Positions 30,681 through 39,176 are shown, numbered from the stretch's first letter. The stretch: 39,308 bases of DNA from an uncultured Oscillospiraceae bacterium (GCA_944385535.1 CALWXR010000028.1:1-39308); one strand, 5' to 3'. Program-made: numbers and translations. Notes: a model not told the origin generated them from the sequence alone.

Positions 30681-31958
30681 TCAATCCAGCCGCAGCTTCC
30701 GGCAGGCGGCGCTCAGCTCCCGCAGATTGGAGCAGGGCACCATGGGGCATACCGCCGCCATCGTCTGCACGCTGCGCAGGTACTGCCACTTATTCTCCGG
30801 GATGGGATTGAGCCACAGCACCCGGCCGGATAAACGCTTTGCCTGCCCCAGCGCCGCCGCCGCTCTCGGCTGGTCAATGGTCTTGGTATCCGACAAAATC
30901 AGCAGGGTGGCTCCCGGGGTGAGAACCGCCGGCTGCTCCCGGCACAGCCGCTCCAGGGCGGAACCCAGATCCGTCCCCCGGCCATAGATGCCGGAGGAAC
31001 GGACATAGCCCCGGAAGGAATCCATATTTTGCAGCTGAAAGGCATCCGCCTCCACCATGGCCTCGGAGAAAAGAAACACCCGGGAGCTTTCCGACACCTG
31101 GTTCAGCGACTGGATGAACCGCAGGGCAAATTCCGAAAACTGCACCATGGATCCGGATACGTCGCACAGCAGCACCAGATAGCTGCGTCTGCCCCGCCTG
31201 CGCTTATATTTCAGCCGGTAGAAGCTGCCGCCTGTCTCCAGGCCCTTTCGAATGGTTTTCCGGAAATCCAGCTTGCCCATATGGCCTCCCGCCTTCTTCC
31301 TGGCGGACATCTCGCCGCTGAGCTGCCGGGCGGCGGATTGTAAAATGGCAATGGCCTTGGGGATTTCCCCGTCGGAAATCTCCGTCAGGCTTCGGTAGTA
31401 GATACCAATGTCCGGATCCGCCTCCTGCCCTCCAAGCCCGGCATTTTCCATGAGCAGCTGCTGCTCTAAGATGGTCTTGGCAAACACGGAGTGGATAAAC
31501 TCGCTGTAAAGCCGGGGATTGCGTTGGGAGGAATCCCTATATTTCTCCAGGAAGGACCGGAGCCGCTGCCGGGCTTCCTCCGGCATGGCGGCGTAAGTCT
31601 CCCGCTGCTGCTCGCTCAGATCCATAGGCTGGCCGTTCAGCCGCAGCTCTTCCTCCGCCTCCCGGCGGCGCTGCTGAAGCTCCTGTTCCCGCTCCATCTG
31701 CTCCTTCGCCTGGCGGCGCATCCGCTCCTCCGAAATGAAGAAGCTGTCAAACACCCTATCAAAGGTAATCTGTTCCTCCCGGGTCTTGGCGAACACCGTG
31801 CGCAGACCGGTCTTCACCGGTTCCCGATCCACCATGCCCAGGGAAATGAGCACCCGGGCTGCGTCCTCCGTCTCCTTGGGGCTCACCGCCAGCCCTTCCA
31901 GCCGAAGCATCCGGGAGAAGGCGGACAGCTTTTCTAAGTATACCGACGGCTCAGCCAT
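30681..31958 (-). CDS. VWA-domain (CoxE-like) protein, MoxR partner
   Basis: About 425 residues. The N-terminal half is helical and highly charged (MEREQELQQRRREAEEEL), and the C-terminal von Willebrand A domain has the MIDAS motif DVSGSMVQFS plus downstream GRGTDLGSAL and LILSDTKT. Such proteins pair with MoxR AAA+ ATPases as a chaperone-like system that matures or inserts metal into partner enzymes (RavA-ViaA and CoxD-CoxE are analogues). I choose the ATG at 31958 (MAEPSV), with GAAGGA upstream, over a GTG at 31973. It overlaps the MoxR gene by 8 bp. The client is unknown. Confidence 0.9.
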   Translation of the reverse strand: MAEPSVYLEKLSAFSRMLRLEGLAVSPKETEDAARVLISLGMVDREPVKTGLRTVFAKTREEQITFDRVFDSFFISEERMRRQAKEQMEREQELQQRRREAEEELRLNGQPMDLSEQQRETYAAMPEEARQRLRSFLEKYRDSSQRNPRLYSEFIHSVFAKTILEQQLLMENAGLGGQEADPDIGIYYRSLTEISDGEIPKAIAILQSAARQLSGEMSARKKAGGHMGKLDFRKTIRKGLETGGSFYRLKYKRRRGRRSYLVLLCDVSGSMVQFSEFALRFIQSLNQVSESSRVFLFSEAMVEADAFQLQNMDSFRGYVRSSGIYGRGTDLGSALERLCREQPAVLTPGATLLILSDTKTIDQPRAAAALGQAKRLSGRVLWLNPIPENKWQYLRSVQTMAAVCPMVPCSNLRELSAACRKLRLD

Positions 31959-32838
31959 GGCAGTGTCCTTCACAGCCGCAGCTGTGGGCCCGGAGGGCGG
32001 TTTCCGGCTCCAGGGTGTCCAGATCCTCGTTGTTTTTCAGCACAAACCCCGCGGTCTGGCGAATGGCGTCGGGGGTCAATTCCCGGATCCCCAGGGCTTC
32101 CAGAGCCGCCGCCCAGTCCAGGGTTTCGGCGATGGAGGGCTTTTTCAGAATGGTGTCACTGGCCCGAAGCTTCTGCACCGCCAGAGCCACCTGGACGCAC
32201 AGCCTGTCATCCACGTGAGGAAGCTTGGCCCGGAGGATCGCCAGCTCCTTGTCCATATCCGGATATTCGATATACAGGTAGGCGCACCGCCGCCGCAGGG
32301 CCTCGCTTAGGGGCCTTGCCCGGTTGGAGGTGAGCACCACAAAGGGGATGGAATTGGCCTTCACCGTGCCCACCTCGGGAATGGACACCTGCATTTCCGA
32401 CAGCAGCTCCAGCAGGAAGGCCTCAAATTCTTCGTCCGCCTTGTCAATCTCGTCGATAAGCAGCACCACCGGCTTTTCTGACCGGATGGACTTGAGCAGC
32501 GGCCGTTCCAGCAAATACTCGTCGCTGAACAGGGAGCGGGTCAGGGCGTCCTTATCCTGGGCGTTCATATTCACCTGGATGGAGAGCAGCTGCTTCTGGT
32601 AGTTCCACTCGTACAGGGCCTTGCTTTCATCCAGCCCCTCATAGCACTGCAAGCGCACCAGCTCCCGGTCCAGGGCAGCGGCCATGACCTTGGCGATCTC
32701 CGTCTTTCCCACGCCCGCCGCCCCTTCGATCAGCAGAGGCCGCCCCAGCAGCAGCGCCACATACAGCACCGTAGCCATGGCATCATCGTAAATATAGCGT
32801 TGTTCGTTCAATTTCTCTTTCAGCTGTTCCAGCGTCAT
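31951..32838 (-). CDS. MoxR-family AAA+ ATPase
   Basis: About 295 residues with Walker A GAAGVGKT (39-46), Walker B LLIDEIDKAD, sensor-1 VVLTSNRARPL and the arginine finger region EALRRRCAYLYI. MoxR ATPases remodel partner complexes with a VWA protein, here the overlapping downstream gene. The protein ends in HSCGCEGHCHG, a short Cys/His cluster not usual for the family and able to bind a metal. I start at 32838 (MTLEQL), with GGAG upstream at a rather long spacing; the longer frame to 32946 runs into repeat DNA. The client substrate is unknown. Confidence 0.92.
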   Translation of the reverse strand: MTLEQLKEKLNEQRYIYDDAMATVLYVALLLGRPLLIEGAAGVGKTEIAKVMAAALDRELVRLQCYEGLDESKALYEWNYQKQLLSIQVNMNAQDKDALTRSLFSDEYLLERPLLKSIRSEKPVVLLIDEIDKADEEFEAFLLELLSEMQVSIPEVGTVKANSIPFVVLTSNRARPLSEALRRRCAYLYIEYPDMDKELAILRAKLPHVDDRLCVQVALAVQKLRASDTILKKPSIAETLDWAAALEALGIRELTPDAIRQTAGFVLKNNEDLDTLEPETALRAHSCGCEGHCHG

Positions 32839-32942
32839 AGGGGGATGTTCTCCTTTGTATTTTATAGTTCGATCATACGGATTCTCTTTTAAAGCAGATT
32901 TGAAGAATGCACAATTTGGGAATTGCACTGGAGCGGGAGCTC

Positions 32943-33111
32943 CCAAGGCTCCAAAAGTGTAAAGGGAGCTGGCCTGTAGGGCCTGAGGGATTGTGCAGTG
33001 AAATGCTGCGAATTCGCCCGCACTTCGGCGAAAAGGGAAGCGCCCTGCCGCGTCAATCCCCCAGTCACGGCTTGGCCGTGACTGCCCCCTTTACACAAGG
33101 GGGGCCTTTGG
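32943..33111. repeat. Palindromic repeat family B, copy 2 (MITE-like)
   Basis: In the gene-free gap 32839-33282 there is an element of about 169 bp with inverted ends CCAAGGCTCC..TGTAAAGGG and CCCTTTACACAAGGGGGGCC.TTGG. It has an internal GTCACGGCTTGGCCGTGAC hairpin and the GCGAATTCGCCCGC core shared with copy 1. The remaining 33112-33250 is AT-rich and could hold the moxR promoter (TTGATG-17-TCTAAA on the minus strand, weak); no gene is seen. Confidence 0.75.
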
Positions 33112-33143
33112 CTGCTTCCTTTATCTGCAAGTTGTACATAATC

Positions 33144-33162
33144 TGAATTTGCTCATTTAGAG
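33144..33162. repeat. 19-bp sequence repeated at the window's right end
   Basis: On the minus strand CTCTAAATGAGCAAATTCA is identical to plus-strand 39234-39252. It may be the edge of a larger repeat; both copies lie outside genes. Confidence 0.5.
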
Positions 33163-33250
33163 GAAAGTTAAATACTTTCATCAAGAAATAGTATCAGTAT
33201 ACCATATTTCCCGGGAAAAAGGAAGGGCCTTCCCCTGTCCCAAAAGAAAA

Positions 33251-33272
33251 TCCCCGGCCAGCTGGCCGGGGA
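33251..33272 (-). terminator. Terminator of ridA
   Basis: A perfect 22-bp palindrome (TCCCCGGCCAG and its complement) is followed on the minus strand by TTTTCTTTT. It lies about 10 bp after the ridA stop codon. Confidence 0.88.
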
Positions 33273-33282
33273 TGGATGGTTC

Positions 33283-33660
33283 TTATTTGCAGGCGATGGC
33301 TTCAATCTCCACCAGCGCGCCTTTGGGAATATCCTTTACGGCGAAGGCCGCCCGGGCGGGGCAGTTTTCCTCAAAGAACTCACTGTACACGCTGTTCATG
33401 GCGGCAAAGTCCTGGATGTTCGCCAACAGCACCGTGGTTTTCACCACATCTGCGCAGGAATAGCCCGCCGCTTCCAGAATGTTTTTCACATTGGTCAGAG
33501 ACTGGCGGGTCTGGGAAGCAATGTCCTCTCCCGCGAAGGCACCGGTGGCAGGGTCAATGGGCAGCTGCCCGGAAACGAACAGCAGATTTCCCGCCTGAAC
33601 CGCCTGGGAGTAAGGGCCGATTGCGGCAGGGGCTTTGTCTGTGTGGGTGGGTCGATTCAT
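33283..33660 (-). CDS. ridA: RidA-family enamine/imine deaminase
   Basis: A 125-residue RidA (YjgF/YER057c/UK114) protein of normal length. It has IGPYSQAVQAGNLLFVSGQLP and the active-site arginine R103 in CPARAAFAV, with ALVEIEAIA at the end. RidA releases ammonia from reactive 2-aminoacrylate and similar imines made by PLP enzymes, protecting the cell. It works as a trimer in the cytoplasm. It lies 24 bp after the LRR-like protein gene and ends at a perfect terminator, so the two may be cotranscribed. Confidence 0.94.
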   Translation of the reverse strand: MNRPTHTDKAPAAIGPYSQAVQAGNLLFVSGQLPIDPATGAFAGEDIASQTRQSLTNVKNILEAAGYSCADVVKTTVLLANIQDFAAMNSVYSEFFEENCPARAAFAVKDIPKGALVEIEAIACK

Positions 33661-33684
33661 AATACAATCTCCTTTCCGGGATTA

Positions 33685-35487
33685 TTACTGATCGTCGGTC
33701 TGGCTGTTTTCCTGGGATGCTTCGGTTTCCTCAGGCTGGGTTTCCTCAGGCTGAGTTTCCTCCGTGGGCTCGGCGCTGTCCTCCTGGGCTGTCTCCGTAG
33801 ACAGATCCTCCAATTCAATACCCACATCCGCCAAATACCAACCGGTATTGAAGGGGGGATCGGGGTACTGGAAGGCCGTGGCCATCAGGGAATAATGGGG
33901 CAGCGGCGTAATCTGATCTTCGTCATACCGCCAGCCGCTGCCGTAGGGCTGGGAGCCGGTGAAGCTGGACCAGCAGTCGGGGTGCTGCTCCTGGAAGCGG
34001 GTCTGCTCGTCACTGGGGATCCGGCTGCCGCCATTGGGGTTCAGACGGGCGCACAGGTAGGTCATATCCAGCTCGTCCAGAGGGGACAGATCCTTCACAT
34101 GGGTGTTGCTGATGTTCAGCATCTGCAAATTCTTACACTGGGCCAGGGGGGTCAGATCCTCCACCTGTTCACAGAAGGCGATCTCCAGCAGCTTCAGATT
34201 GGCGCAGTTGGAGAAGGGAGTCAGATCCTTCACCAAAGATCCGGAGAGGATCACGTACTCCAGGCTCTTCATACCGGACACGAATTCCGCGGTGGTCAGC
34301 CACTCGTTGTGGCCCATATCAATAAACCTGGCGTCCTCGCAGTAGTATAGACCGGCCACATTGCTGTCCCGCAGGTCAAAAGCGGCGTAGATAACTTCCA
34401 CATCCGTCAGGGCGCTGCCCTTGCCGAAGCTGACCCGCCAGACCACCTTTGTCTTTTCCCGGTATTCCTCCCGGATCTGGGCCATGGTTTCATCGGAGAT
34501 CTGGCAGTTGTCCAGAACAAAGCGCCGGCAGTTTTCCATCATATCCAGCGCCAGCCTTACCTGATCCGCGCCTTCGTCTCCAATTTCCTGATCCTTAATA
34601 TAAACCTCTTCATCGGTGGTGGAAACCGTTTCGCCGTAGAAGTCGAACACATAGTGGAAGGATGCCTGAGGCGCGGCGTCCATCAAAAGCTTGGCTTCTT
34701 CCATAGTCAGCTGGCTGGCTCCCTGGGCGTCTGCCAGCTCCACGGTGGTCAGTCCCGGCAGCATGGCCAGCTTCTCCGCCGCGGCTTCCACGTCCGCAGA
34801 AGTCAGCGCCGACAGATCCAGCTGGGTGGTCTCGGTATCGTACTCCTGGCCCAGCAGTTCCACCGTACAGGAAACGGCCATTTCCGAATAGGTCTGCTTC
34901 AGCTGTTCGACCTGCTCCAGGGAAAGCTCCGGCATCCGCAGGGTCAGGCTTTGCAGCTGGGGAAGGAATTGCAGATTGGTTATCAGGGTCTCATAATCAT
35001 ACTCACCCACCTCCAGGGTCAGTTCCCCGATATCGTTGGCCACCGCTTTCCCTCCCAGATCCACCTCATAGGTGACCTGGCAATCCGTCCGCTGGGTCTG
35101 GAAGATCTCCAGCATTTCATAATCATGGCAGCCCACCGCGTTCAGAGCGGTCAGATCCGGGAAATAGTTCAGCAGGATCTCCACGTCCTCCGCGGTCAGG
35201 CTGGTAACGCTGATGGTCTGCGTATCGCTGGAATACTTCCCATTCTGAAAGGGCACGTCCCATAAGATCTCACAATAAGGAAGCTGGGTATGGACCGTAT
35301 CATAATGGTCAAAGGAGATGTCCTCCCCCCGAAGGTCCAGGCTCTCCGCGTGGATGGGATAGGCTTCCCCCTCCACAAAAATATGGTTGTTTTGGTACCA
35401 TGCAAATCCGAAACCCGCCGCCACTGCCAGGGAAAACACCACAACAATGGCAATGACAATACACAGTACCTTCTTTTTTACACTCAC
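33685..35487 (-). CDS. Membrane-anchored leucine-rich-repeat-like protein
   Basis: A 600-residue protein with one N-terminal helix (about 7-29) placing the rest outside. Irregular LRR-like units begin around residue 50 (AESLDLRG, LTALNAVG, LQSLTLRM) and become regular at about 400-500 (LEYVILSG..VKDLTPFSNCANLKLLEIAF..VEDLTPLAQCKNLQMLNIS..VKDLSPL). The last 40 residues are an acidic tail with EETQPEE repeats. It starts with GTG at 35487, preceded by GGGAGG. It is divergent from the VanY-like gene and upstream of ridA. A binding role at the cell surface is likely; the ligand is unknown. Confidence 0.82.
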   Translation of the reverse strand: MSVKKKVLCIVIAIVVVFSLAVAAGFGFAWYQNNHIFVEGEAYPIHAESLDLRGEDISFDHYDTVHTQLPYCEILWDVPFQNGKYSSDTQTISVTSLTAEDVEILLNYFPDLTALNAVGCHDYEMLEIFQTQRTDCQVTYEVDLGGKAVANDIGELTLEVGEYDYETLITNLQFLPQLQSLTLRMPELSLEQVEQLKQTYSEMAVSCTVELLGQEYDTETTQLDLSALTSADVEAAAEKLAMLPGLTTVELADAQGASQLTMEEAKLLMDAAPQASFHYVFDFYGETVSTTDEEVYIKDQEIGDEGADQVRLALDMMENCRRFVLDNCQISDETMAQIREEYREKTKVVWRVSFGKGSALTDVEVIYAAFDLRDSNVAGLYYCEDARFIDMGHNEWLTTAEFVSGMKSLEYVILSGSLVKDLTPFSNCANLKLLEIAFCEQVEDLTPLAQCKNLQMLNISNTHVKDLSPLDELDMTYLCARLNPNGGSRIPSDEQTRFQEQHPDCWSSFTGSQPYGSGWRYDEDQITPLPHYSLMATAFQYPDPPFNTGWYLADVGIELEDLSTETAQEDSAEPTEETQPEETQPEETEASQENSQTDDQ

Positions 35488-35531
35488 GGCAGTATACCTC
35501 CCATAGATGAACGCAATTGATATCTTGTTGC

Positions 35532-35560
35532 ATCATAGCATATTTTAAGAAAAAAAGCAA
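35532..35560 (-). promoter_or_regulatory. Promoter of the LRR-like gene
   Basis: On the minus strand TTGCTT (35555-35560), 17 bp, TATGAT (35532-35537). Confidence 0.6.
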
Positions 35561-35617
35561 CACTCCCGCCCAAAGGTTAAAGTTTCCTTCAAATTTTCCC
35601 CCCTGTCCCGACTCAGC

Positions 35618-35646
35618 TTGCTTTTTTGGGGGAAACATGGTAAAAT
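35618..35646 (+). promoter_or_regulatory. Promoter of the VanY-like gene
   Basis: TTGCTT (35618-35623), 17 bp, extended -10 TGGTAAAAT with TAAAAT at 35641-35646. The leader to 35789 contains a GC-rich hairpin CCCCGCC/GGCGGGG (35703-35725). The 301-bp divergent gap 35488-35788 holds both promoters and no gene. Confidence 0.55.
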
Positions 35647-35788
35647 GCAGGAAGTTTTTAAGAAAAGGGAATGGTTCGCCTGCGGATGCATGCCAGGTGG
35701 TTCCCCGCCCAAACCGTCGGCGGGGCCTCCTTTGCCCGCGCGCTTGCCGGCTTCCTTTGCGTTTCCATGATTCCCGGGAGAGATGTAA

Positions 35789-37180
35789 ATGAGCAAAAAA
35801 CAATATCGGATCATGGCCGTGGCGGCCTTTATTCTGGCCATGACATTTCTGGGCAGCGCCACCTGGCTGTGGTATGACTCCCACGTAGACCGCAGCGGCT
35901 GGGTGGAAAAAGACGGGGTCCGCTACTACCGGGACTTTCACGCCCAGCCGGTGTCCGGCTGGCTGGATGTGGACGGCCAGCGCTACTTCTTTCTGGAGGG
36001 CGGCATTCCCCACACCGGCTGGCTCCGGGAAAGCGCCTCGGCCCCATCCGACGCCGGCCCCACCGTGTCCCTGGCCGCCGGCGGGGAGACAACCTATTAT
36101 TTCGGCAGCAACGGCGTGATGCAGACCGGCTGGCAGGAGATCGAAGGCAGCCGCTACTATTTTGACGGCAGCGGTATCATGCAGACCGGTTTTACCGACA
36201 TTGACGGCAGCACCTACTATTTTCAGGAGGACGGCGCAAACGTCACCGGCTTCGCGGACATCGGAGAAAACCGCTACTATTTTGACGACAGCGGCGTGAT
36301 GGCCGCCGGATTCACCCAGATTGAAGACAGCACCTACTATTTCCAAGAGGACGGCCCCATGGTCACCGGAGCGGCCACCATCCAGGAGGAACAATACCTG
36401 TTCTCCGACCAGGGTGTGATGCACACCGGCTGGCTGGATACCGAGGAAGGCCGCCGCTATTACCGTGCCGACGGCCCCATGGTCCTGGATTGCTGGCAGG
36501 AGATCGAAGAGAAGCTCTACTTCTTTGACGAAGAGGGCCTGATGCAGACCGGCTGGCACCAGGAGGGAGAATACATGTATTATCTCCAGGACGACGGCTC
36601 CGCCGCCATCGGCCCGGTGGAGATCGACGGAGAAACCCACTATTTCACCCCCCAGGGCATTGAGGTGATCCTGGTAAACCGGGACCATCCGGTGCCCAGC
36701 TATTACGAACTGGATCTGGTCACCGTGGTGGACTGGCACCAGGTGGACCGGCGGTGCTATGACGCCCTGATGCAGATGCTCTCCGACTGCAGCGAGGCCG
36801 GGATCGAATATATCTTCAACTCCGGCTACCGCACAAAAAAGCAGCAGACCCTCATTCTGGAGACCCGCACCCAGGAGCATATGGAAGACTTTGACCTGAG
36901 CTATGACGAAGCTTATGAGAAAGCTTTGGAAACCGTGGCCATTCCCGGCACCAGCGAGCATCACTTAGGGCTGGCGGTAGATCTGCTGGGGGACGAAGCC
37001 ATCCCCTGGCTGACAGAGCACTGCTGGGAATACGGCTTCATCGTCCGCTACACCGAGGAAAAGGAAGCCATCACCGGCATCATCGACGAGCCCTGGCATT
37101 TCCGGTACGTAGGCCCCGCCGTGTCCCTGGACATGCAGTTTTCCGGCTTGTGCCTGGAAGAATACCTGGGCGCAGCGTAA
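35789..37180 (+). CDS. Cell-wall-binding-repeat protein with VanY-type D,D-carboxypeptidase domain (M15B)
   Basis: A 463-residue exported protein. It has an N-terminal membrane/signal helix (8-28), then roughly nine units of about 20-25 residues with the pattern TGW..I.G..YYF...G.M.TG (residues about 33-285), like choline/glucan-binding repeats. The C-terminal VanY/D-Ala-D-Ala carboxypeptidase domain has SEHHLGLAVDL (HxxxxxxD zinc motif), a later EYGFIVRY and DEPWHFRYVG with the second zinc histidine. It probably trims peptidoglycan stems while attached to wall polymer. Resistance to glycopeptides is not implied without vanHAX. The ATG at 35789 has GGGAGAG upstream. Confidence 0.9.
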   Translation: MSKKQYRIMAVAAFILAMTFLGSATWLWYDSHVDRSGWVEKDGVRYYRDFHAQPVSGWLDVDGQRYFFLEGGIPHTGWLRESASAPSDAGPTVSLAAGGETTYYFGSNGVMQTGWQEIEGSRYYFDGSGIMQTGFTDIDGSTYYFQEDGANVTGFADIGENRYYFDDSGVMAAGFTQIEDSTYYFQEDGPMVTGAATIQEEQYLFSDQGVMHTGWLDTEEGRRYYRADGPMVLDCWQEIEEKLYFFDEEGLMQTGWHQEGEYMYYLQDDGSAAIGPVEIDGETHYFTPQGIEVILVNRDHPVPSYYELDLVTVVDWHQVDRRCYDALMQMLSDCSEAGIEYIFNSGYRTKKQQTLILETRTQEHMEDFDLSYDEAYEKALETVAIPGTSEHHLGLAVDLLGDEAIPWLTEHCWEYGFIVRYTEEKEAITGIIDEPWHFRYVGPAVSLDMQFSGLCLEEYLGAA

Positions 37181-37219
37181 AAACATCCCGGATGTCCGAT
37201 TATGGATAACCCCCATTTT

Positions 37220-37249
37220 AGCAGTTACCCGATGGGTAGCTGCTTTTTT
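37220..37249 (+). terminator. Terminator of the VanY-like gene
   Basis: AGCAGTTACCC-GAT-GGGTAGCTGCT is followed by TTTTTT, about 40 bases after the stop codon. Confidence 0.9.
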
Positions 37250-37357
37250 AATGCGAGACGGGGAAACACGCCCCCCTTCGAACCCGTTCCCGTTGTATTG
37301 AAGCCCAAAGCCGCTTGCCCGGGCGCAGCGCTGCTTGCATCTTTCTTCAAACACCCA

Positions 37358-37410
37358 TTGACATTCTCGAATATCGAGTATATAATCATTACAGATACTC
37401 GATTATCGAG
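37358..37410 (+). promoter_or_regulatory. Consensus promoter with two PadR operator palindromes
   Basis: TTGACA (37358-37363), 17 bp, TATAAT (37381-37386) is a perfect promoter. CTCGA-ATA-TCGAG (37366-37378) fills the spacer and CTCGA-TTA-TCGAG (37398-37410) follows the start site. Both extend to AT(T/A)CTCGAnnnTCGAG(T/A)AT. The spacing suggests dimeric PadR binding that blocks polymerase, giving autorepression of the padR-DUF2812 pair. Confidence 0.8.
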
Positions 37411-37415
37411 AATAG

Positions 37416-37751
37416 GTGGTGATCCCTCTGGCAAGAGTAAAATTCCAAACGCTGACCGAGCAGATGTTCTACGCCCTGCTTTGCTTAAAAGACGAGTGCT
37501 GCGGAACGGACATTCTGGATCGCGTTCCGGCAATGACCCATCGGCGTTTGAATATTGGCTCCGGAACGCTCTACACCCTGTTGGAACAGTTTTTAGAAGC
37601 TGGGATGATTCGGCAGACCAAAGCAGAAGGCCGCCGCCGAAGCTATATTCTTACGGATAAAGGGCTGGATATATTGGAGAAAGAGCGCGTCCGTATCGAA
37701 GCCCAGTTATCGGATTATTACGCAATCATGGGGAAGGAGGACGCCCGATGA
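37416..37751 (+). CDS. PadR-family transcriptional regulator
   Basis: Up to 111 residues: a winged helix with LTEQMFYALLCLKDECCGTDILDRV, GSGTLYTLLEQFLEAGMIRQ and RRRSYILTDKGLDILEKE, the compact PadR form. The start is uncertain. GTG at 37416 or 37419 keeps the frame, but the best ribosome site, AGGTGG (37414-37419), is eight bases before a CTG at 37428 that would give the usual short N-terminus LARVKFQ. The stop overlaps the next gene's ATG by 4 bp. It probably represses its own promoter through two palindromes just upstream. Confidence 0.9.
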   Translation: MVIPLARVKFQTLTEQMFYALLCLKDECCGTDILDRVPAMTHRRLNIGSGTLYTLLEQFLEAGMIRQTKAEGRRRSYILTDKGLDILEKERVRIEAQLSDYYAIMGKEDAR

Positions 37752-39142
37752 ATGACACAAAACGCCGCATTGAGATTTTTTCGTTTTTCAATCAGAACGG
37801 CATCCGCGACCACCTGGAGAAAATAGCGCAAAAAGGGTGGATGATCGAGAAGCTTACCAATTTTGGATGGATTTATCGGCCTATCGAGCCAAAGAAGATA
37901 CGGTTTGCGGTTTCCTATTATCCGAAAGCTTCGGAGTTTGATCCGGAGCCGTCGGAGGAGCAGAAAACGTTTCATGATTTCTGCGCCCACACCGGATGGG
38001 AACTGGCCTGCGCCTCTGCCCAGCTCCAAATCTTTTATAATGAACGGGAAAATCCCACACCCATCGAAACAGAACCAAAGCTGGAGCTGGAAGCCATTCA
38101 CGCGTCCGCGAAAAAGAGTTTTCTTCCCGCGTATTTTGTACTGCTCGGAATCTCCATTCTTCAGGGCGTAATGTTTGTATCCGGTTTGCTGGGGGACCCC
38201 ATCGGACTGTTGGCAAATCCTACGCGGCTGTTTGCCGGTTTTTGCTTTCCCCTATGCATGGCGCTGTGTCTTGTGGAATTGGCGTGCTATTTCGGTTGGT
38301 ACAGCCGGGCCAGGAAAGCCGCTGCCATGGGCGCGTTTCTGAATCCGCCGGACACATCCAACGCGCAAAAAGCCGTGCTGATCGCGCTCATAATCAGCGG
38401 TGGGTATTATCTGGTAAATACGCTTTTCTCCGGCGACCCGTTAAGAAGGTGGCTGGTCTTTCTGATGTGCCTGATATATCCGCTTGTGTATATGCTTGTA
38501 AACGGCGTAAAGGAATATTTAAAGCGGAGAAAAGCGTCCAAAGAGATCAATCGGGCTGTGACAATCGCCTCCAGTTTTATTCTAACCTTTGTTTTGATGG
38601 GCTTGATTACGTTCGGAACCCTTCGGCTCTCTCAAAACGGATTCTTCGCTTCCGCTGACGAAGAAACCTACACGCATAGGGGAATGACTTGGGTAATTCA
38701 TCACGACGAGCTTCCCCTTACCATCGAAGATTTAACAGATGTTGAATTTGACGGATATACCCGGCAGCAAAGCGGTGATGAATCCCTCCTGCTGGGGAAA
38801 CTGGATTTTCAGCAGCGCCCACGCTACGATGCGGATGATTTCGCAAGGATCCCCACCCTGGAATACACCATGATTGTGGTAAAACTGCCATTCCTTTATG
38901 ATCTGTGCAAAAATCAGCTGCTTGAGAAACCGGGGAATACCCATGAGACTATGGTTCAAACCTATCAAAGGGTACCTGCTGAGCCCTGGGGGTGCAGCGA
39001 TGCTTATCAACTGAATGACCCTGAATACGGCCCTCGCAGCACATATCTGCTTTGTTATGACCATGTGATCGTGGAAATTCAGTTTGATTGGGAACCTACA
39101 AACGAGCAAAAAGAAATCGTGGGCCAAAAATTGGGGGTCTGA
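37748..39142 (+). CDS. DUF2812-domain membrane protein
   Basis: A 464-residue protein. The N-terminal DUF2812 domain (about 1-125) has IEIFSFFNQNGIRDHLEKIAQKGWMIEKL and W-IY-RPIEP. Four or five membrane helices follow (about 123-145, 155-178, 205-225, 232-250, 270-295), then a soluble C-terminal domain facing out (FASADEETYTHRGM to the end). DUF2812 proteins are typically encoded right after a padR gene, as here with a 4-bp ATGA overlap, and are thought to respond to envelope stress or antimicrobials. The mechanism is unknown. Confidence 0.85.
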   Translation: MNDTKRRIEIFSFFNQNGIRDHLEKIAQKGWMIEKLTNFGWIYRPIEPKKIRFAVSYYPKASEFDPEPSEEQKTFHDFCAHTGWELACASAQLQIFYNERENPTPIETEPKLELEAIHASAKKSFLPAYFVLLGISILQGVMFVSGLLGDPIGLLANPTRLFAGFCFPLCMALCLVELACYFGWYSRARKAAAMGAFLNPPDTSNAQKAVLIALIISGGYYLVNTLFSGDPLRRWLVFLMCLIYPLVYMLVNGVKEYLKRRKASKEINRAVTIASSFILTFVLMGLITFGTLRLSQNGFFASADEETYTHRGMTWVIHHDELPLTIEDLTDVEFDGYTRQQSGDESLLLGKLDFQQRPRYDADDFARIPTLEYTMIVVKLPFLYDLCKNQLLEKPGNTHETMVQTYQRVPAEPWGCSDAYQLNDPEYGPRSTYLLCYDHVIVEIQFDWEPTNEQKEIVGQKLGV

Positions 39143-39176
39143 AAAAACGGCAAAAGAAGCACATATACAAAGCAGG

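Noticed and set aside
35940-36650. Possible CRISPR or tandem DNA repeat
   Set aside because: The periodicity is protein-level (YYF/TGW units inside an open frame) with diverged DNA; there are no spacers.
35309-36964. Long open frame of 551 codons on the minus strand
   Set aside because: It overlaps the well-supported LRR-like gene end and is antisense to the VanY-like gene. Its Val/Gly/His-rich content is an artefact of high-GC codon bias, with no family match.
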